A stretch of DNA of 64,000 nt from Hyphomicrobiales bacterium (GCA_017305555.1 JAFKKM010000017.1:1-64000), one strand, 5' to 3'; shown: positions 34,044 through 43,487, counted from the stretch's first letter. Made by a program: numbers and translations. Notes: generated from the letters alone by a model not told the origin.

Positions 34044-34993
34044 CGCCGTTCTCCACCAAGCCGTGGCAGAGCCGCAACGATCCCCTTCGGCAATCGCAAA
34101 CCTGCAAGGCCTTCCGGCCGCAGCACAATGAACCCAAGCAGGAGAAGCGCGAACACCAATCCGAGGTAGGTCTGAAAGGCCTGAAGAAAATCAGGCAGCA
34201 GAACGAAGACGATGCTGCCGACCAACGCACCGAGCGGTGACATCATCCCACCAACCACGGCCACGGCCAGGAAATAGACACTCTGCGTGATCCCGAACTG
34301 GGCCGGATCGAGATAGGTCGAGAGCGGCGCCAGCAAGCCGCCGCCGAAGGCGCCGAGGAAGCCGCTCGCGCCGAAGGCCGCTGCCTTATAGCGCAGTACA
34401 TTCAATCCCATCAGTTCGGCGGCCGTCTCGCTTTGCCGAATCGCGGCCAGAGCGCGTCCGTAATGTGAATGATTGAGATGATGAACCGCGAGAAACAGCA
34501 TCGCCGTGGCGGGGACGATCACATAATAGAGCTGGCCGCCGGTCGACAGGGTCAATCCGAAGATCTCGAACGCCGGCACCGGCATCCCAGCGGCGCCGCC
34601 CGTGACATTGTCGGAATAGATCAAGGCGATCTGCACGATCGCCGTCACCGCCAGCGTCACCAGCGCCAGATAATGACCCGAGACGCGCAGCGTCATCTGA
34701 CCGAGCACAAAGCCGACAACGAATGCACCGATGGAGACAATCGGCACACCAGCCCATAACGGAATGCCCCATCGTGCCGCCAGAATCGCGGAACCATAGC
34801 CGCCAAGCGCAACGAACGCGGCCTGCGCCAGCGATATCTGCCCCGCGAACCCGGTAACGACAATAAGCCCGAGAACAACCAGCGCTGTCCCTGCCACCAA
34901 GCAGATCTGAAACAGATGGAATTCCGCGAGCGCGTGTGGCGCGATGAAGAAGGCCGCCACCGCAATTGCAACGATGAGCGCGCGCCCTGCCAT
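34040..34993 (-). CDS. livM: Branched-chain amino acid-type ABC permease LivM
   Basis: A 317-residue inner-membrane permease with 8-10 hydrophobic segments. Family blocks GFAGQISLAQAAFVALGGYGSAI, LRVSGHYLALVTLAVTAIVQI and LMGLNVLRYKAAAFGASGFLGAFGG (the loop that contacts the ATPases) are visible. It follows livH after four bases and overlaps livG. Confidence 0.93.
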   Translation of the reverse strand: MAGRALIVAIAVAAFFIAPHALAEFHLFQICLVAGTALVVLGLIVVTGFAGQISLAQAAFVALGGYGSAILAARWGIPLWAGVPIVSIGAFVVGFVLGQMTLRVSGHYLALVTLAVTAIVQIALIYSDNVTGGAAGMPVPAFEIFGLTLSTGGQLYYVIVPATAMLFLAVHHLNHSHYGRALAAIRQSETAAELMGLNVLRYKAAAFGASGFLGAFGGGLLAPLSTYLDPAQFGITQSVYFLAVAVVGGMMSPLGALVGSIVFVLLPDFLQAFQTYLGLVFALLLLGFIVLRPEGLAGLRLPKGIVAALPRLGGERR

Positions 34994-34997
34994 GCCG

Positions 34998-35864
34998 CTA
35001 CACCTTCTTCATCGCAAGGACGCCGAGCAATCCTTGCGGACGAACCAGTACAACCGCGATCAGGATGCCGTAGCTGATCATGTCCTTCAACGCGCTCGAC
35101 ACGTAAGTGCCGGCAAGCGCTTCCAGCACACCGAGAACGATGCCGCCGATCACCGCACCGGGCAGACTATTGAACCCGCCGAGCACTGCGGCAGTGAAGC
35201 CCTTGATCCCGATCAATCCCATATCGGGCGACAACGTCAGCAGAGGCGCAACCAGCACACCGGCAACGGTCGCGAGGACCGACGACAATATCCAGATCGC
35301 CAGGAAGACCATCGAAACCTGCACACCGATCAGACTTGCACCGATCCGGTTGTCGCAGGCCGCCATGATAGCCTTGCCGTGGAACGTCCGCTCGAACAGC
35401 AGGAACAGCAAGGCCAGGACACCCAGGGATACGCCGACGATCGCCAGATTGGCGGGCACGACCAGAATGCCGAACACTGAGATCGGTGCCGGAGACAACA
35501 GAAACGGAAACGGCCATGCACTGGGGCCCATATAGGCCCGAACGAACTCGCGCAGCACCGTGCCCATGGCAAGGCTGGCGATGATCTGTGCCAGCAATGA
35601 GGCATTGCGCAACGGCCACATCAAGCCGCCGTAGATCAATGCGCCGAGCAACACCGACGCGACGAGCGCCACAACCACAGCCGGCCAGAATGGCAATCCG
35701 ATCAACGCTTGCGCGATCAGCACAAGATAGGCGCCGAACGTGACCTGATCGCCGTAGCCGAAATGGACCACGCCGGTTCCCTTGTAGATCAGGACGAAGC
35801 CGAGCGCGATCAATGCGTAGACTGCGCCTGCCGTGATCGAACTGACGAGGACCTGAGCGAGCAT
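34998..35864 (-). CDS. livH: Branched-chain amino acid-type ABC permease LivH
   Basis: A 288-residue membrane permease: SSITAGAVYALIALGFVLIYKGTGVVHFGYGDQVTFGAYLVL at the N-terminus, RASLIGVQVSMVFLAIWILSSVLA (here GASLIGVQ) and PGAVIGGIVLGVLEAL near the end. Start ATG 35864 has GAGG five bases upstream; the frame opens at 35885, but that would overlap the RidA gene without a signal. Confidence 0.92.
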   Translation of the reverse strand: MLAQVLVSSITAGAVYALIALGFVLIYKGTGVVHFGYGDQVTFGAYLVLIAQALIGLPFWPAVVVALVASVLLGALIYGGLMWPLRNASLLAQIIASLAMGTVLREFVRAYMGPSAWPFPFLLSPAPISVFGILVVPANLAIVGVSLGVLALLFLLFERTFHGKAIMAACDNRIGASLIGVQVSMVFLAIWILSSVLATVAGVLVAPLLTLSPDMGLIGIKGFTAAVLGGFNSLPGAVIGGIVLGVLEALAGTYVSSALKDMISYGILIAVVLVRPQGLLGVLAMKKV

Positions 35865-35871
35865 GGCGGCC

Positions 35872-36261
35872 TCAGAGCGAGGCAATCCCCTTGATTTCGA
35901 TCAATGCATCCGGCCGCACCAGACCCTTGACGACAACACCGGTAGCCGCCGGCCATGGCGGGCCCTTGAACAATTCGCGCCGCAACTGCGAGGTCTTCTT
36001 GTATTCGTCGAGCGACAGCACGTAGTCGGTCGTCTCCACGATGTTGTCGAGACTGCCGCCGACATGCTGGAGCACCCGCGCGAACTTCTCGAAGATGCGG
36101 CGCGTCTGCGCGACGATGTCGCCGGGACCGACGATGTTGCCTGCATCGTCGGTGGCGGTGGTGCCTGAAAGGAAAATCAGATTGCCCACCCGCACTCCCG
36201 GCGAGAAAGTGAATTTCTCGGGCCATTTGCCGCCCGGTAGAATTGGTTGATAGATCGGCAT
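35872..36261 (-). CDS. RidA/YjgF family protein (catalytic Arg absent)
   Basis: A 129-residue RidA-fold protein: GVRVGNLIFLSGTTATD near the N-terminus and PDALIEIKGIASL at the end. In active RidA imine deaminases a PPAR-T-like motif supplies the Arg that binds the carboxylate; here the segment reads WPAATGVVV, so that Arg is missing. Start ATG 36261 has AGGAG six bases upstream. It lies between the CoA ligase and livH in the same operon. Members without the Arg have no settled function, and a role on a different intermediate is likely. Confidence 0.9.
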   Translation of the reverse strand: MPIYQPILPGGKWPEKFTFSPGVRVGNLIFLSGTTATDDAGNIVGPGDIVAQTRRIFEKFARVLQHVGGSLDNIVETTDYVLSLDEYKKTSQLRRELFKGPPWPAATGVVVKGLVRPDALIEIKGIASL

Positions 36262-36273
36262 CACAAGCTCCTT

Positions 36274-37905
36274 TCAGCCACGCTGGCGCAGGGCGAAGCG
36301 CTGAATTTTTCCGGTTTCGGTTTTTGGCAATGCATCGACATATTCGATCTCGCGCGGGTACTGATGCCGCCCCACACTGTTTTTCACCATGCTGACCAGT
36401 TCGTCGCTTAACGCGTCGCTTCCGGCGTATCCCTGACGCAGCACGACGAAGCTCTTGACGATCTGCCCGCGCAGCGCATCGGCCTTGCCGATCACCGCAG
36501 CCTCTGCAACGGCCGGGTGCTTCAGCAGCGCGCTCTCCACTTCGAACGGTCCGATGCGATATCCGGCGCTTTTGATCATGTCGTCAGCGCGGCCTTCGAA
36601 CCAGAAATAGCCATCGCTATCCCTGCGGCCGAGATCACCGGTCACGATCCATCCGTGTTTGACCAGCGCGCGCGTCGCCTCGGCGTCGTTCCAATAGCAG
36701 AGCCAGTAGCGGCAATCCGGGTTGGCTTTCTTGCCGATGAAACCGGTTTCGCCAGCGGCAAGTTCACGCCCCTCTTCATCAACAACGGCCATAGTATAGC
36801 CGGGTGACGGCAGCCCCATCGATCCGGCCTTTACGTCCATGTCGAGTGCATTGTAGTTGCCGATCGGCAGCGCGTATTCGGTCGCACCGAAATGATCCAT
36901 CGGCGTGAGGTTCCAAACCCGACGGAAGGTCTCCACGACCTTGGCGTTCAAGGGTTCACCGCAACTTGAAATCGCATGAAGACGCAGCGCCGGCGCTCGA
37001 AGCACGGCGTCATCCAGCGTCATCAGGCTGCGCAGCAAGGTCGGCGTTGTCGCGAGATTGGTGACGCCATAACGCTCGAGCACTGACAGGCAGAGTTCGG
37101 CGGTCGGGTTTTGCTGAACGGAGATGACAGTGGCGCCTGCCGCGAGCGCGCCGAGATAGCAGATGAATCCATAACCCCAGCCGGGATCGCCTGTCGGCCA
37201 CAACACATCATCCCGCCTGAGGTCGAGGCCGTAGATGATATACGGCCAGATCGCGGCGAGGAAATTGACCGCGATGGCGCCGCCTTTCGGCTGCCCTGTC
37301 GATCCCGACGTATAGATCAGTGCTGTCGGCTCTTCGCGATTCCGGCGAACGGCAACGAAGTCACGGCTTTCATTCGCCATCGCCGCGTCGAAACTGATCG
37401 CGCCATCGGGTAATGCCGCATCGGAGCGGCCCGCGATAATCAGCCGGGCCACCGTTCCCGGCGGAACCTGTCCGAGCACGTCGTGATGAGTCACCAGCAC
37501 GCGCGCCCCGCAATGCTTGAGGCGGTAATCAACAGCGTCGGGACCGAATCCGGTAAATACCGGAACATAGATCGCACCGACCTTGAGTGCGGCGATGATC
37601 GCGATGATGACTTCGGCACCGCGCGGCATCAGCCCCGCAACGCGGTCGCCCGGACCGACACCAAGCCGCCGCAAGGCATTCGCGAAGCGATTGCTTGCCT
37701 CGGACAAATCGCGATAGGAGAATTTTTGATCGGTACCGTCACGACTGACGACGATCAATGCGGTTCGATTCATGTCGGCATGCCGATCGACGATCGAATG
37801 GCCGAGCGACACCGCGTCGCCCTCGCCCCAGCCCAGCGACTCACGGACCTGATTCCAGTCGAACGATCGAACGGCATTTAAATAGCTTGGGCGTTCAGCC
37901 GACAT
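36274..37905 (-). CDS. AMP-forming acyl-CoA synthetase (ACSM / acetyl-CoA synthetase-like)
   Basis: A 543-residue ANL ligase: LIYTSGSTGQPKGGAIAV (A3), DPGWGYGFICYLGALAAGATV, DHFGATEYALPIG (A5), GWIVTGDLGRRDSDGYFWFEGRADDMIKSAGYRIGPFEVE (A7/A8) and PKTETGKIQRFALRQ with the catalytic Lys. The YRIGPFEVE pattern is that of medium-chain and short-chain acyl-CoA synthetases. It overlaps the MaoC hydratase start by 11 bases, so activation and hydration are co-expressed with the importer. Confidence 0.92.
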   Translation of the reverse strand: MSAERPSYLNAVRSFDWNQVRESLGWGEGDAVSLGHSIVDRHADMNRTALIVVSRDGTDQKFSYRDLSEASNRFANALRRLGVGPGDRVAGLMPRGAEVIIAIIAALKVGAIYVPVFTGFGPDAVDYRLKHCGARVLVTHHDVLGQVPPGTVARLIIAGRSDAALPDGAISFDAAMANESRDFVAVRRNREEPTALIYTSGSTGQPKGGAIAVNFLAAIWPYIIYGLDLRRDDVLWPTGDPGWGYGFICYLGALAAGATVISVQQNPTAELCLSVLERYGVTNLATTPTLLRSLMTLDDAVLRAPALRLHAISSCGEPLNAKVVETFRRVWNLTPMDHFGATEYALPIGNYNALDMDVKAGSMGLPSPGYTMAVVDEEGRELAAGETGFIGKKANPDCRYWLCYWNDAEATRALVKHGWIVTGDLGRRDSDGYFWFEGRADDMIKSAGYRIGPFEVESALLKHPAVAEAAVIGKADALRGQIVKSFVVLRQGYAGSDALSDELVSMVKNSVGRHQYPREIEYVDALPKTETGKIQRFALRQRG

Positions 37906-38389
37906 TTTGACGTTCCGGGGTCTGCCCGTTCGCGGGCCGGCACAACAGCAGATAGGTGTGGTGGCCTTCCAGCACGGTTTCGTCGCGCCCGTTGACGAGG
38001 CGGATGTCGAAACGCACCACCGCCGTATTGCGCCCCTCCAGACGCTTCACCGACGCGACCTCGAAGCGGCTGGCCAAAGCGTCGCCAACGAACACCGGCT
38101 TCAGGAATCGCGCGCCTTGCTCCATGAACGCGACCATCGCGTCTTCAAGTTGGCGCGACATCGGCGTCGCACCGAGCGCCGTCATCGACATCACCAGAAG
38201 ACCATGTGCCAGCCGTTTCCCGAAACGGGTCTTCGCGGCATAGGCATCATCATAATGAATCGGATGATCATCCCCGGTCATCTGCGCAAAGGCATTGAAC
38301 TGGGGATCGGCAACTTCACGGGGGGGACCGGAGAAGGTTTGCCCCACCGTGAAATCGTCGGCGAACAGTTGCGGTTCGGCTCGCGTCAC
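37895..38389 (-). CDS. MaoC family dehydratase
   Basis: A 164-residue hot-dog-fold hydratase. MTGDDHPIHYDDAYAAKTRFGKRLAHGLL (about 38-66) contains the Asp and His of the (R)-specific hydratase-2 motif. It probably hydrates an enoyl-CoA to the (R)-3-hydroxyacyl-CoA, or acts on a mesaconyl-type CoA ester. It overlaps the binding-protein gene by the ATGA at 38386. Confidence 0.9.
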   Translation of the reverse strand: MTRAEPQLFADDFTVGQTFSGPPREVADPQFNAFAQMTGDDHPIHYDDAYAAKTRFGKRLAHGLLVMSMTALGATPMSRQLEDAMVAFMEQGARFLKPVFVGDALASRFEVASVKRLEGRNTAVVRFDIRLVNGRDETVLEGHHTYLLLCRPANGQTPERQNVG

Positions 38390-39615
38390 TTCGTGCCGCC
38401 TTCCGTCGCGCGCACCACCTCCGGCAGCATCTTCCGGCTCAGGTCACCCTGAATTTCGACCACCTTGGCCGCTTGATTGCCTTCGCGAATGCCGGGGCCG
38501 AACGTGGTCGGCAGCGTCAGCGCGGTCTCGTAATTCTTCAGCGACTCGAGCGCCTTGATGAATCCCGCCTGCGTGAGTTGCGGTCCAGCCCGCTTCAAGG
38601 CTTCGACGAAGACCTGCGCACCACCATAGCCGAGCACGTCGCCGAGATCCGGACGGCCCTGCCGCGCAAGATCGGGGAAGTGTTTCTCGAATGTCGTGCG
38701 AAACTTGACGGCGGCGGGATCATTGCTTTCCGGCAGCACTTTCAACGTGACGATGTTCTGGGTGCCGGCGGCGGCTGCACCAACGATCTCGGGATATTTG
38801 CGGCTACCGGCCGAGTTCGCCCCCATGATCATCGCCTTCAATCCAAGCTGCTTGGCCTGACGCGTAATGATGGCGGAGGGATTTGGATAACCATAGACAA
38901 TTAGCACGTCGGGCGCGGTCTGGATGACACGCGTCAATTGTGCCGTGAAGTCGGTATCCGAAATGTTGAAAGTCTCATCGCTGACCAGCGAGACTTTACG
39001 CTCCGTGAGCCGCTTGGTGACGCTCTCGCCGCCGCGCTTGCCGTATTCATCGGATTGCTTCACCAACGCGACCTTCTTGGCCTTGAGGTGATCGAGAACA
39101 TAATCCGCGATTGCAATACCCTGCTGGCGATCATTCATTGGGCCGGTCCGAAACACATTCGGAATGATCGGCTCGGTCACCGCCGGCGTTGAGAACACCG
39201 AGATGAATGTCGGTGTCTTGCCGGCCTTGAAAGTCGGCACCAGGGCCTGACCGACGGCGCTCGCCGCGGGACCGAAAACCGCGAACACCTTGTCCTGATC
39301 GACCAGACGCTTGTAGGCCGCAATGCCTTTCGGCGGCGATGACTCGTCGTCCAGCGACACCCACTCCAGCTTGCGGCCATTGATGCCACCCGCGGCATTC
39401 GCCTCCTCGAAGGCGATCGTCGCGCCGGCGAGATTGCCGGTCCCGAACACGGCTAGAGGTCCGGTCAGACTCCCGAGAATGCCAATCTTGATCGTCTTGT
39501 CGGTTACACCGGGCTCGTCTGCACGACTTGCAGCCGACGACCACAACGGCACCGCCGCCAACAACCCGACAGCCGCGACGCGCATCGCCCAACGAACTTG
39601 CCTCTTGAACATCAT
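38386..39615 (-). CDS. ABC transporter substrate-binding protein, Liv type
   Basis: A 409-residue periplasmic protein with a signal peptide (MMFKRQVRWAMRVAAVGLLAAVPLWSSA, cleavage near residue 30), followed by TDKTIKIGILGSLTGPLAVFGTGNLAGATIAFEEANAAGGINGRKLEWV, the typical first lobe. It differs clearly from the three orphan proteins. It heads the operon that includes MaoC, CoA ligase, RidA and LivHMGF, so it is the dedicated receptor of that importer. The ligase suggests a carboxylic acid as ligand. Confidence 0.93.
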   Translation of the reverse strand: MMFKRQVRWAMRVAAVGLLAAVPLWSSAASRADEPGVTDKTIKIGILGSLTGPLAVFGTGNLAGATIAFEEANAAGGINGRKLEWVSLDDESSPPKGIAAYKRLVDQDKVFAVFGPAASAVGQALVPTFKAGKTPTFISVFSTPAVTEPIIPNVFRTGPMNDRQQGIAIADYVLDHLKAKKVALVKQSDEYGKRGGESVTKRLTERKVSLVSDETFNISDTDFTAQLTRVIQTAPDVLIVYGYPNPSAIITRQAKQLGLKAMIMGANSAGSRKYPEIVGAAAAGTQNIVTLKVLPESNDPAAVKFRTTFEKHFPDLARQGRPDLGDVLGYGGAQVFVEALKRAGPQLTQAGFIKALESLKNYETALTLPTTFGPGIREGNQAAKVVEIQGDLSRKMLPEVVRATEGGTK

Positions 39616-39632
39616 GCCACCTCCAATTTCTC

Positions 39633-39665
39633 GATTATCGGAAATTATTATTGATTATTCGAAAT
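39633..39665. promoter_or_regulatory. Direct repeats in the divergent IclR / binding-protein region
   Basis: GATTATCGGAAAT (39633-39645) and GATTATTCGAAAT (39653-39665) agree at 11 of 13 bases and start 20 bases apart, two helical turns. AATTTC / GAAATT (39625-39630, 39641-39646) also forms an inverted repeat. They lie between the leftward operon (39615) and the rightward iclR-type gene (39742), where an IclR protein would bind. Confidence 0.5.
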
Positions 39666-39741
39666 AGTAGAGTAGGTAGGTCGATTGTCAAGCACGTTCG
39701 GCCGCAGCTAGATTCCGCGCGCCACATCAGGAAGCCCAGCT

Positions 39742-40554
39742 TTGAAAAGTGAGAATGAATCCCCGCTCGAGCGCTACTTCAGAGCCCTCGAAAGCATTGC
39801 GATTTCGCCGCACGGCCTTAGCGTTTCCGAGATTGCACAGGCCTGCGATCTTCCTGTCGGGACCGCGCACCGCCTGCTGCAGAATCTGCAACGCTCCGGC
39901 TTGATCGCCACCAACGGCGAGAAGCGAAAGGATTATCGACTGGGCGAGCGGCTGTTGCGGCTGCTGCACGCCGGATCGGACGGCGCATGGCTGTCGATCG
40001 CCGTACAACCCATCCTCAACGATCTCGCAAACCGGCTGGAGGAAACCTGTTATCTCGCACGGCTCGCTGGGCACGAGATCGTTTCGACAGCATGGGCAAC
40101 ACCGAACAGCGGTCTGCGCGGGTACGTCGTCCCCGGTTACAGGATGTCACCGCATGTTGCCGCGTCCGCCAAGGCGATCCTGGCGTTTCAATCACCGGAG
40201 TTGATCGACAAGGCGCTCACTGAACCGCTGCCGAAACTGACCAAGAATACCAAAACCGATCGCGCCAGCATCGACCGCGAATATGCGCAGGTGCGCAAGC
40301 AAGGTTATGCGACGTGCTGGGACGAAATGGAGATCGGGCTCGGAGCCATCGCAGTACCAATTTCGCTGCCCGATACCGGCGTTATCTACAGCGTCGGCAT
40401 CGCCGGCCTCATCGACCGGCTGACACGACGTTCGGAGCAGGACTCGGTGGCGCTTCTCCAATCGTCCGTCGAGATGTTATCGCGGGCGTTGCGCGATCTG
40501 GGGCCACCAGAACATATCGGGTCGCAGGACAATAGGTACCGTAAGAGATCATAA
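39742..40554 (+). CDS. IclR family transcriptional regulator
   Basis: A 270-residue regulator: winged helix LSVSEIAQACDLPVGTAHRLLQNLQRSGLIA (about 28-58), then the effector domain (TCYLARLAGHEIVSTAWATP, GYRMSPHVAASAKAILAF). It begins at TTG 39742 with AGGAAG upstream. It is divergent from the eight-gene operon starting at 39615, whose regulator it probably is. The repeats at 39633-39665 are the candidate sites. Downstream, 40555-40713 separates it from the convergent ATPase and holds no gene. Confidence 0.9.
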   Translation: MKSENESPLERYFRALESIAISPHGLSVSEIAQACDLPVGTAHRLLQNLQRSGLIATNGEKRKDYRLGERLLRLLHAGSDGAWLSIAVQPILNDLANRLEETCYLARLAGHEIVSTAWATPNSGLRGYVVPGYRMSPHVAASAKAILAFQSPELIDKALTEPLPKLTKNTKTDRASIDREYAQVRKQGYATCWDEMEIGLGAIAVPISLPDTGVIYSVGIAGLIDRLTRRSEQDSVALLQSSVEMLSRALRDLGPPEHIGSQDNRYRKRS

Positions 40555-40713
40555 GAGATAATGTGATAGCACGTCGAAGACGACGATCCGGAGCACGGTA
40601 ACGGACGGCTTATCCACCACCTCGCATCAAGCGATGTGACGAATCGCCCCGGCATTTGACGACGTCATGTGGCGCGATGATCTTTGTCGGGGTATCTGGA
40701 GCCACGACGCCTG

Positions 40714-41487
40714 TCAGCGAATCTCCAACTCAGACCAGATCTGGGTGAACATCGACTGATACGCGGGATGCGTCCGTATCGCCACCGGATCTCTACGCAC
40801 ATCGCGGAGGTCCACGTCGTGTACCACCTTCACAGTGGCAGGCCGATTGGTCAGGACAACAATACGGTCCGCCATTGAGATCGCCTCACCAATATCATGC
40901 GTGATGAGGATGACGCTTTTCTGTTGCTCCTTGATAATCCGCGCCACATCCGCCTGAAGCAACAGACGGGTTTGAAAGTCGAGGGCGGAGAACGGTTCAT
41001 CCAACAGGATGACCGCAGGATCAAAAGCCAGCGTTCGCATCAGCGCAACACGCTGCCTCATTCCACCGGATAGGCTTGCCGGCTTGCTGTGTTCAAAACC
41101 CGACAAGCCGTAACGTCCGATCAGATCCATTGCGACCCGGCGCGCCGATCCCATTTCCGCGCCCCGCACCTCAAGCCCAAGCGTGACATTGTCAATCACG
41201 GTGCGCCACGGCAGCAGCAGGTCCTTCTGCAACATATAGCCAACGTGGCCGGTTGCCTTGTCGACCTGCTGTCCCTCTACCTCGACCCGACCGCCCTGAA
41301 TCGGGATGAGTCCCGCGATCGCGTTGAATAAGGTTGTCTTGCCGCAACCTGAAGGGCCAACCAGTGCCAGAACTTCGCCGCGTCTGAGTTCAAGCGAAAT
41401 ATCCTTGACCGCATTGACTTCGTGCGCTGTCCCCGCGTTGTAGACGACCTTGACCTGGGATGCGACCAGCACAGGGTTACTGGTCAT
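40714..41487 (-). CDS. ABC transporter ATPase, SsuB/TauB/ThiZ type
   Basis: A 257-residue ATPase of the nitrate/sulfonate/pyrimidine importer family: Walker A GPSGCGKTT, YMLQKDLLLPWRTVIDNVTLGLE (Q-loop block), SLSGGMRQRVALMRTLAFDP signature, Walker B VILLDEPFSALD and H-loop ITHDI. It is in ATGA overlap with the rutD-like gene (41484-41487). With the permease at 42295 and the binding protein at 44228 it forms a complete importer whose genes are interleaved with rutB, rutC and rutD homologues. Confidence 0.93.
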   Translation of the reverse strand: MTSNPVLVASQVKVVYNAGTAHEVNAVKDISLELRRGEVLALVGPSGCGKTTLFNAIAGLIPIQGGRVEVEGQQVDKATGHVGYMLQKDLLLPWRTVIDNVTLGLEVRGAEMGSARRVAMDLIGRYGLSGFEHSKPASLSGGMRQRVALMRTLAFDPAVILLDEPFSALDFQTRLLLQADVARIIKEQQKSVILITHDIGEAISMADRIVVLTNRPATVKVVHDVDLRDVRRDPVAIRTHPAYQSMFTQIWSELEIR

Positions 41488-42284
41488 CGCGCCGCCGTTT
41501 CCAACAGGAAGTCCAGTACGATACGATTGAATTCGTCCGGCATCGTCTGTGACGCGGCGTGAGCTCCATCATCCATGATGACCAATTTGGAATTCTTGAT
41601 CGCACGAGCCAACTCTTCAGAATAGTAGGCAGGGGTCAGGTGATCGTTGCGAACGCCGAGCACCAACACATCCTTGTTGATCTCATCCAACCGATCCGTC
41701 CAGTCGAACTTCAACAAGGCATCGATGCGGCTGTTCATGATGGAGATATCAAGGTCTGGACCATAAACCGCGGCCTCCGGGCGCGATAACGTGTCGATAT
41801 TGTCCTTGATCCACCAACTCGGATGCAGGAAAATCGGTGTCGCCATGACATAGGCTGCAGGCCCGGATTTCAGCAGAAGCTCCCGCCGAACCTCAAAGCA
41901 CCTGCGGAAAAAGCCATCCGCCTTGGTCCATGCGGACGCCATCACGATCTTATCGAGTCGGTCTGGATCGGTGACCGCGAGAATCTGTCCGATCGCACCA
42001 CCGGTGGAATGCCCGACAAGATGGGCCTTGTCGATGTGGAGCGCATCCATCAAACCAAGCGTATCGCGCGCCATCTGCTCAAGAGAGTATTCGATCTTCG
42101 ACTTACTGCTCTTCCCGGTGCCGCGGTGATCGTGAATGATCACACGGAAATGCTTTGCGAAAGCCTCTATCTGCGGATTCCAGTAGGTGCCGACGCCGCC
42201 GAGACCCGCGACCAATAGAAGCGGAAATCCGCTCCCGGCTTCCTCATAGTAAATTTCCCCATCTTTAAGATTTGCGATCGGCAT
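41484..42284 (-). CDS. rutD: RutD-like alpha/beta hydrolase
   Basis: A 266-residue alpha/beta hydrolase. It follows the pattern of E. coli RutD: GLGGVGTYWNPQIEAF, DHRGTGKS, VGHSTGGAIGQ (nucleophile elbow), RRCFEVRRELLLKSGPAAYVMATPIFLHPSWW and late DDGAHAA. As I recall, E. coli RutD has Ala at the nucleophile position; here a canonical Ser is present. In the Rut pathway RutD speeds hydrolysis of aminoacrylate to malonic semialdehyde and ammonia. Start ATG 42284 follows a GGGGGG-rich ribosome binding site. It sits between the permease and ATPase genes of the same operon. Confidence 0.85.
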   Translation of the reverse strand: MPIANLKDGEIYYEEAGSGFPLLLVAGLGGVGTYWNPQIEAFAKHFRVIIHDHRGTGKSSKSKIEYSLEQMARDTLGLMDALHIDKAHLVGHSTGGAIGQILAVTDPDRLDKIVMASAWTKADGFFRRCFEVRRELLLKSGPAAYVMATPIFLHPSWWIKDNIDTLSRPEAAVYGPDLDISIMNSRIDALLKFDWTDRLDEINKDVLVLGVRNDHLTPAYYSEELARAIKNSKLVIMDDGAHAASQTMPDEFNRIVLDFLLETAAR

Positions 42285-42294
42285 TGACGCCCCC

Positions 42295-43092
42295 CTACCA
42301 GTAAAACTTCTTCTCGATCCAGGCCACGACCACCTCAAGCAGCAACGCCATGATCATCAGCGAGAAGATGCCCACCCAAACGCTGTTGAGATCATAAAGC
42401 TGACCTGAGTAGTAGACGTGATAACCAAGTCCTTCCTCGGCCGAGATATACTCGCCGACGACGGCGCCAATCAGCGCGAAGCCGACGTTGAGGCGGAAGG
42501 CCGCGACGATCCATGGCAGGCTTCCGGGAAGCACGATCATGCGGAAGATCTGCATCCGATGCGCGCCGAGCGAACGCATCAGGCGAATGAGATCCTCGTC
42601 AATCTGACGCGTACCGTTGTAGGAGGTGATGAATGCGACGATGTAGGTGATGATGGCAGCAATCGCCACCTTTGAAGCAATGCCGAGCCCAAACCACACC
42701 ACGATAAGCGGCGCGAGAGCGATCTTGGGTACGCCGTTCAGCGCGATCATGTAAGGATTGAGAACCCGGGCCCACAGCGGTGATAGCCACAACAAGAGCC
42801 CGCTAGCGACGCCCAATAATGTACCGGCAAAAAACCCGAGGATCACTTCCTCGCCGGTCACCCAGAAATGGCGCAGCAGCGTACCGTCAAGCAACTGCTT
42901 GCCAAAGGCTGCAAGGACTCCAGACGGCGTGCCGTAAATATAGGCCGGCAACCAACCCAGCCTGACGCCAACTTCCCAAATACCAAGAATCGCGAGAAGC
43001 AGCAAAACTTGATACAGAAGAACCTTGGTCCAGTGATAGCCGCCGATCGCCTCGGGGACACGAACCGGACTTGTAGCTGTCGACTCGCTCAT
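42295..43092 (-). CDS. ABC transporter permease, SsuC/TauC/ThiX type
   Basis: A 265-residue inner-membrane permease with about six hydrophobic segments. The cytoplasmic EAA-type loop reads LIRLMRSLGAHRMQIFRMIVLPGSLPWIVAAFRLNVGFALIGAVVGEYI, the family signature. Start ATG 43092. Its stop is 10 bases before the rutD-like start. It pairs with the ATPase at 40714 and the binding protein at 44228. Confidence 0.93.
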   Translation of the reverse strand: MSESTATSPVRVPEAIGGYHWTKVLLYQVLLLLAILGIWEVGVRLGWLPAYIYGTPSGVLAAFGKQLLDGTLLRHFWVTGEEVILGFFAGTLLGVASGLLLWLSPLWARVLNPYMIALNGVPKIALAPLIVVWFGLGIASKVAIAAIITYIVAFITSYNGTRQIDEDLIRLMRSLGAHRMQIFRMIVLPGSLPWIVAAFRLNVGFALIGAVVGEYISAEEGLGYHVYYSGQLYDLNSVWVGIFSLMIMALLLEVVVAWIEKKFYW

Positions 43093-43103
43093 CGCCGGTC
43101 GTC

Positions 43104-43487
43104 TCAACTTTTCGCGGTGTGAGCAATCGATGAGATTTCAACCAGGAACTCGTCGCGCACCAACTCAGCAATGATGCAGTAGCGCGCGGGCGGATTCGCC
43201 CCGAAATACTCGGCGTAGACCTTGTTGAAAGCGCTGTAGTCCTCGCGCCGTTTGAGAATGATGATGTTGTAAGCAATATCCGACAGCGTTGCGCCGGCGG
43301 CCTTCAAGACGCCAGCAATCTGTTCGATGACATAGTGTGTTTGGACCGTAATATCGCCGGGAACACTCGCCCCGTCTGGACCGATGGCAAGCGTTCCCGA
43401 AACATAAACAACGCCGTCAGCCTTGGTGCCATGAACGTATGGAGCGATCGGCTTGGACGAACCAGTTGGAATGATTGGCGTGAACAT
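43104..43487 (-). CDS. rutC: RutC-like RidA family protein
   Basis: A 127-residue RidA-fold protein close to E. coli RutC: IIPTGSSKPIAPYVHGTKADGVVYVSGTLA at the start, YAEYFGANPPARYCIIAELV and LVEISSIAHTAK at the end. It is the only one of five RidA-family proteins in this window that keeps the PPAR arginine needed for imine/enamine deamination. RutC is placed in the Rut pathway at the aminoacrylate stage. GGGAG precedes the start. It lies between the rutB-like gene and the permease. Confidence 0.9.
   Translation of the reverse strand: MFTPIIPTGSSKPIAPYVHGTKADGVVYVSGTLAIGPDGASVPGDITVQTHYVIEQIAGVLKAAGATLSDIAYNIIILKRREDYSAFNKVYAEYFGANPPARYCIIAELVRDEFLVEISSIAHTAKS

Noticed and set aside
33270..34169. 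A 299-residue rightward open frame
   Set aside because: Antisense to livG and part of livM; His/Arg/Gln-rich shadow.
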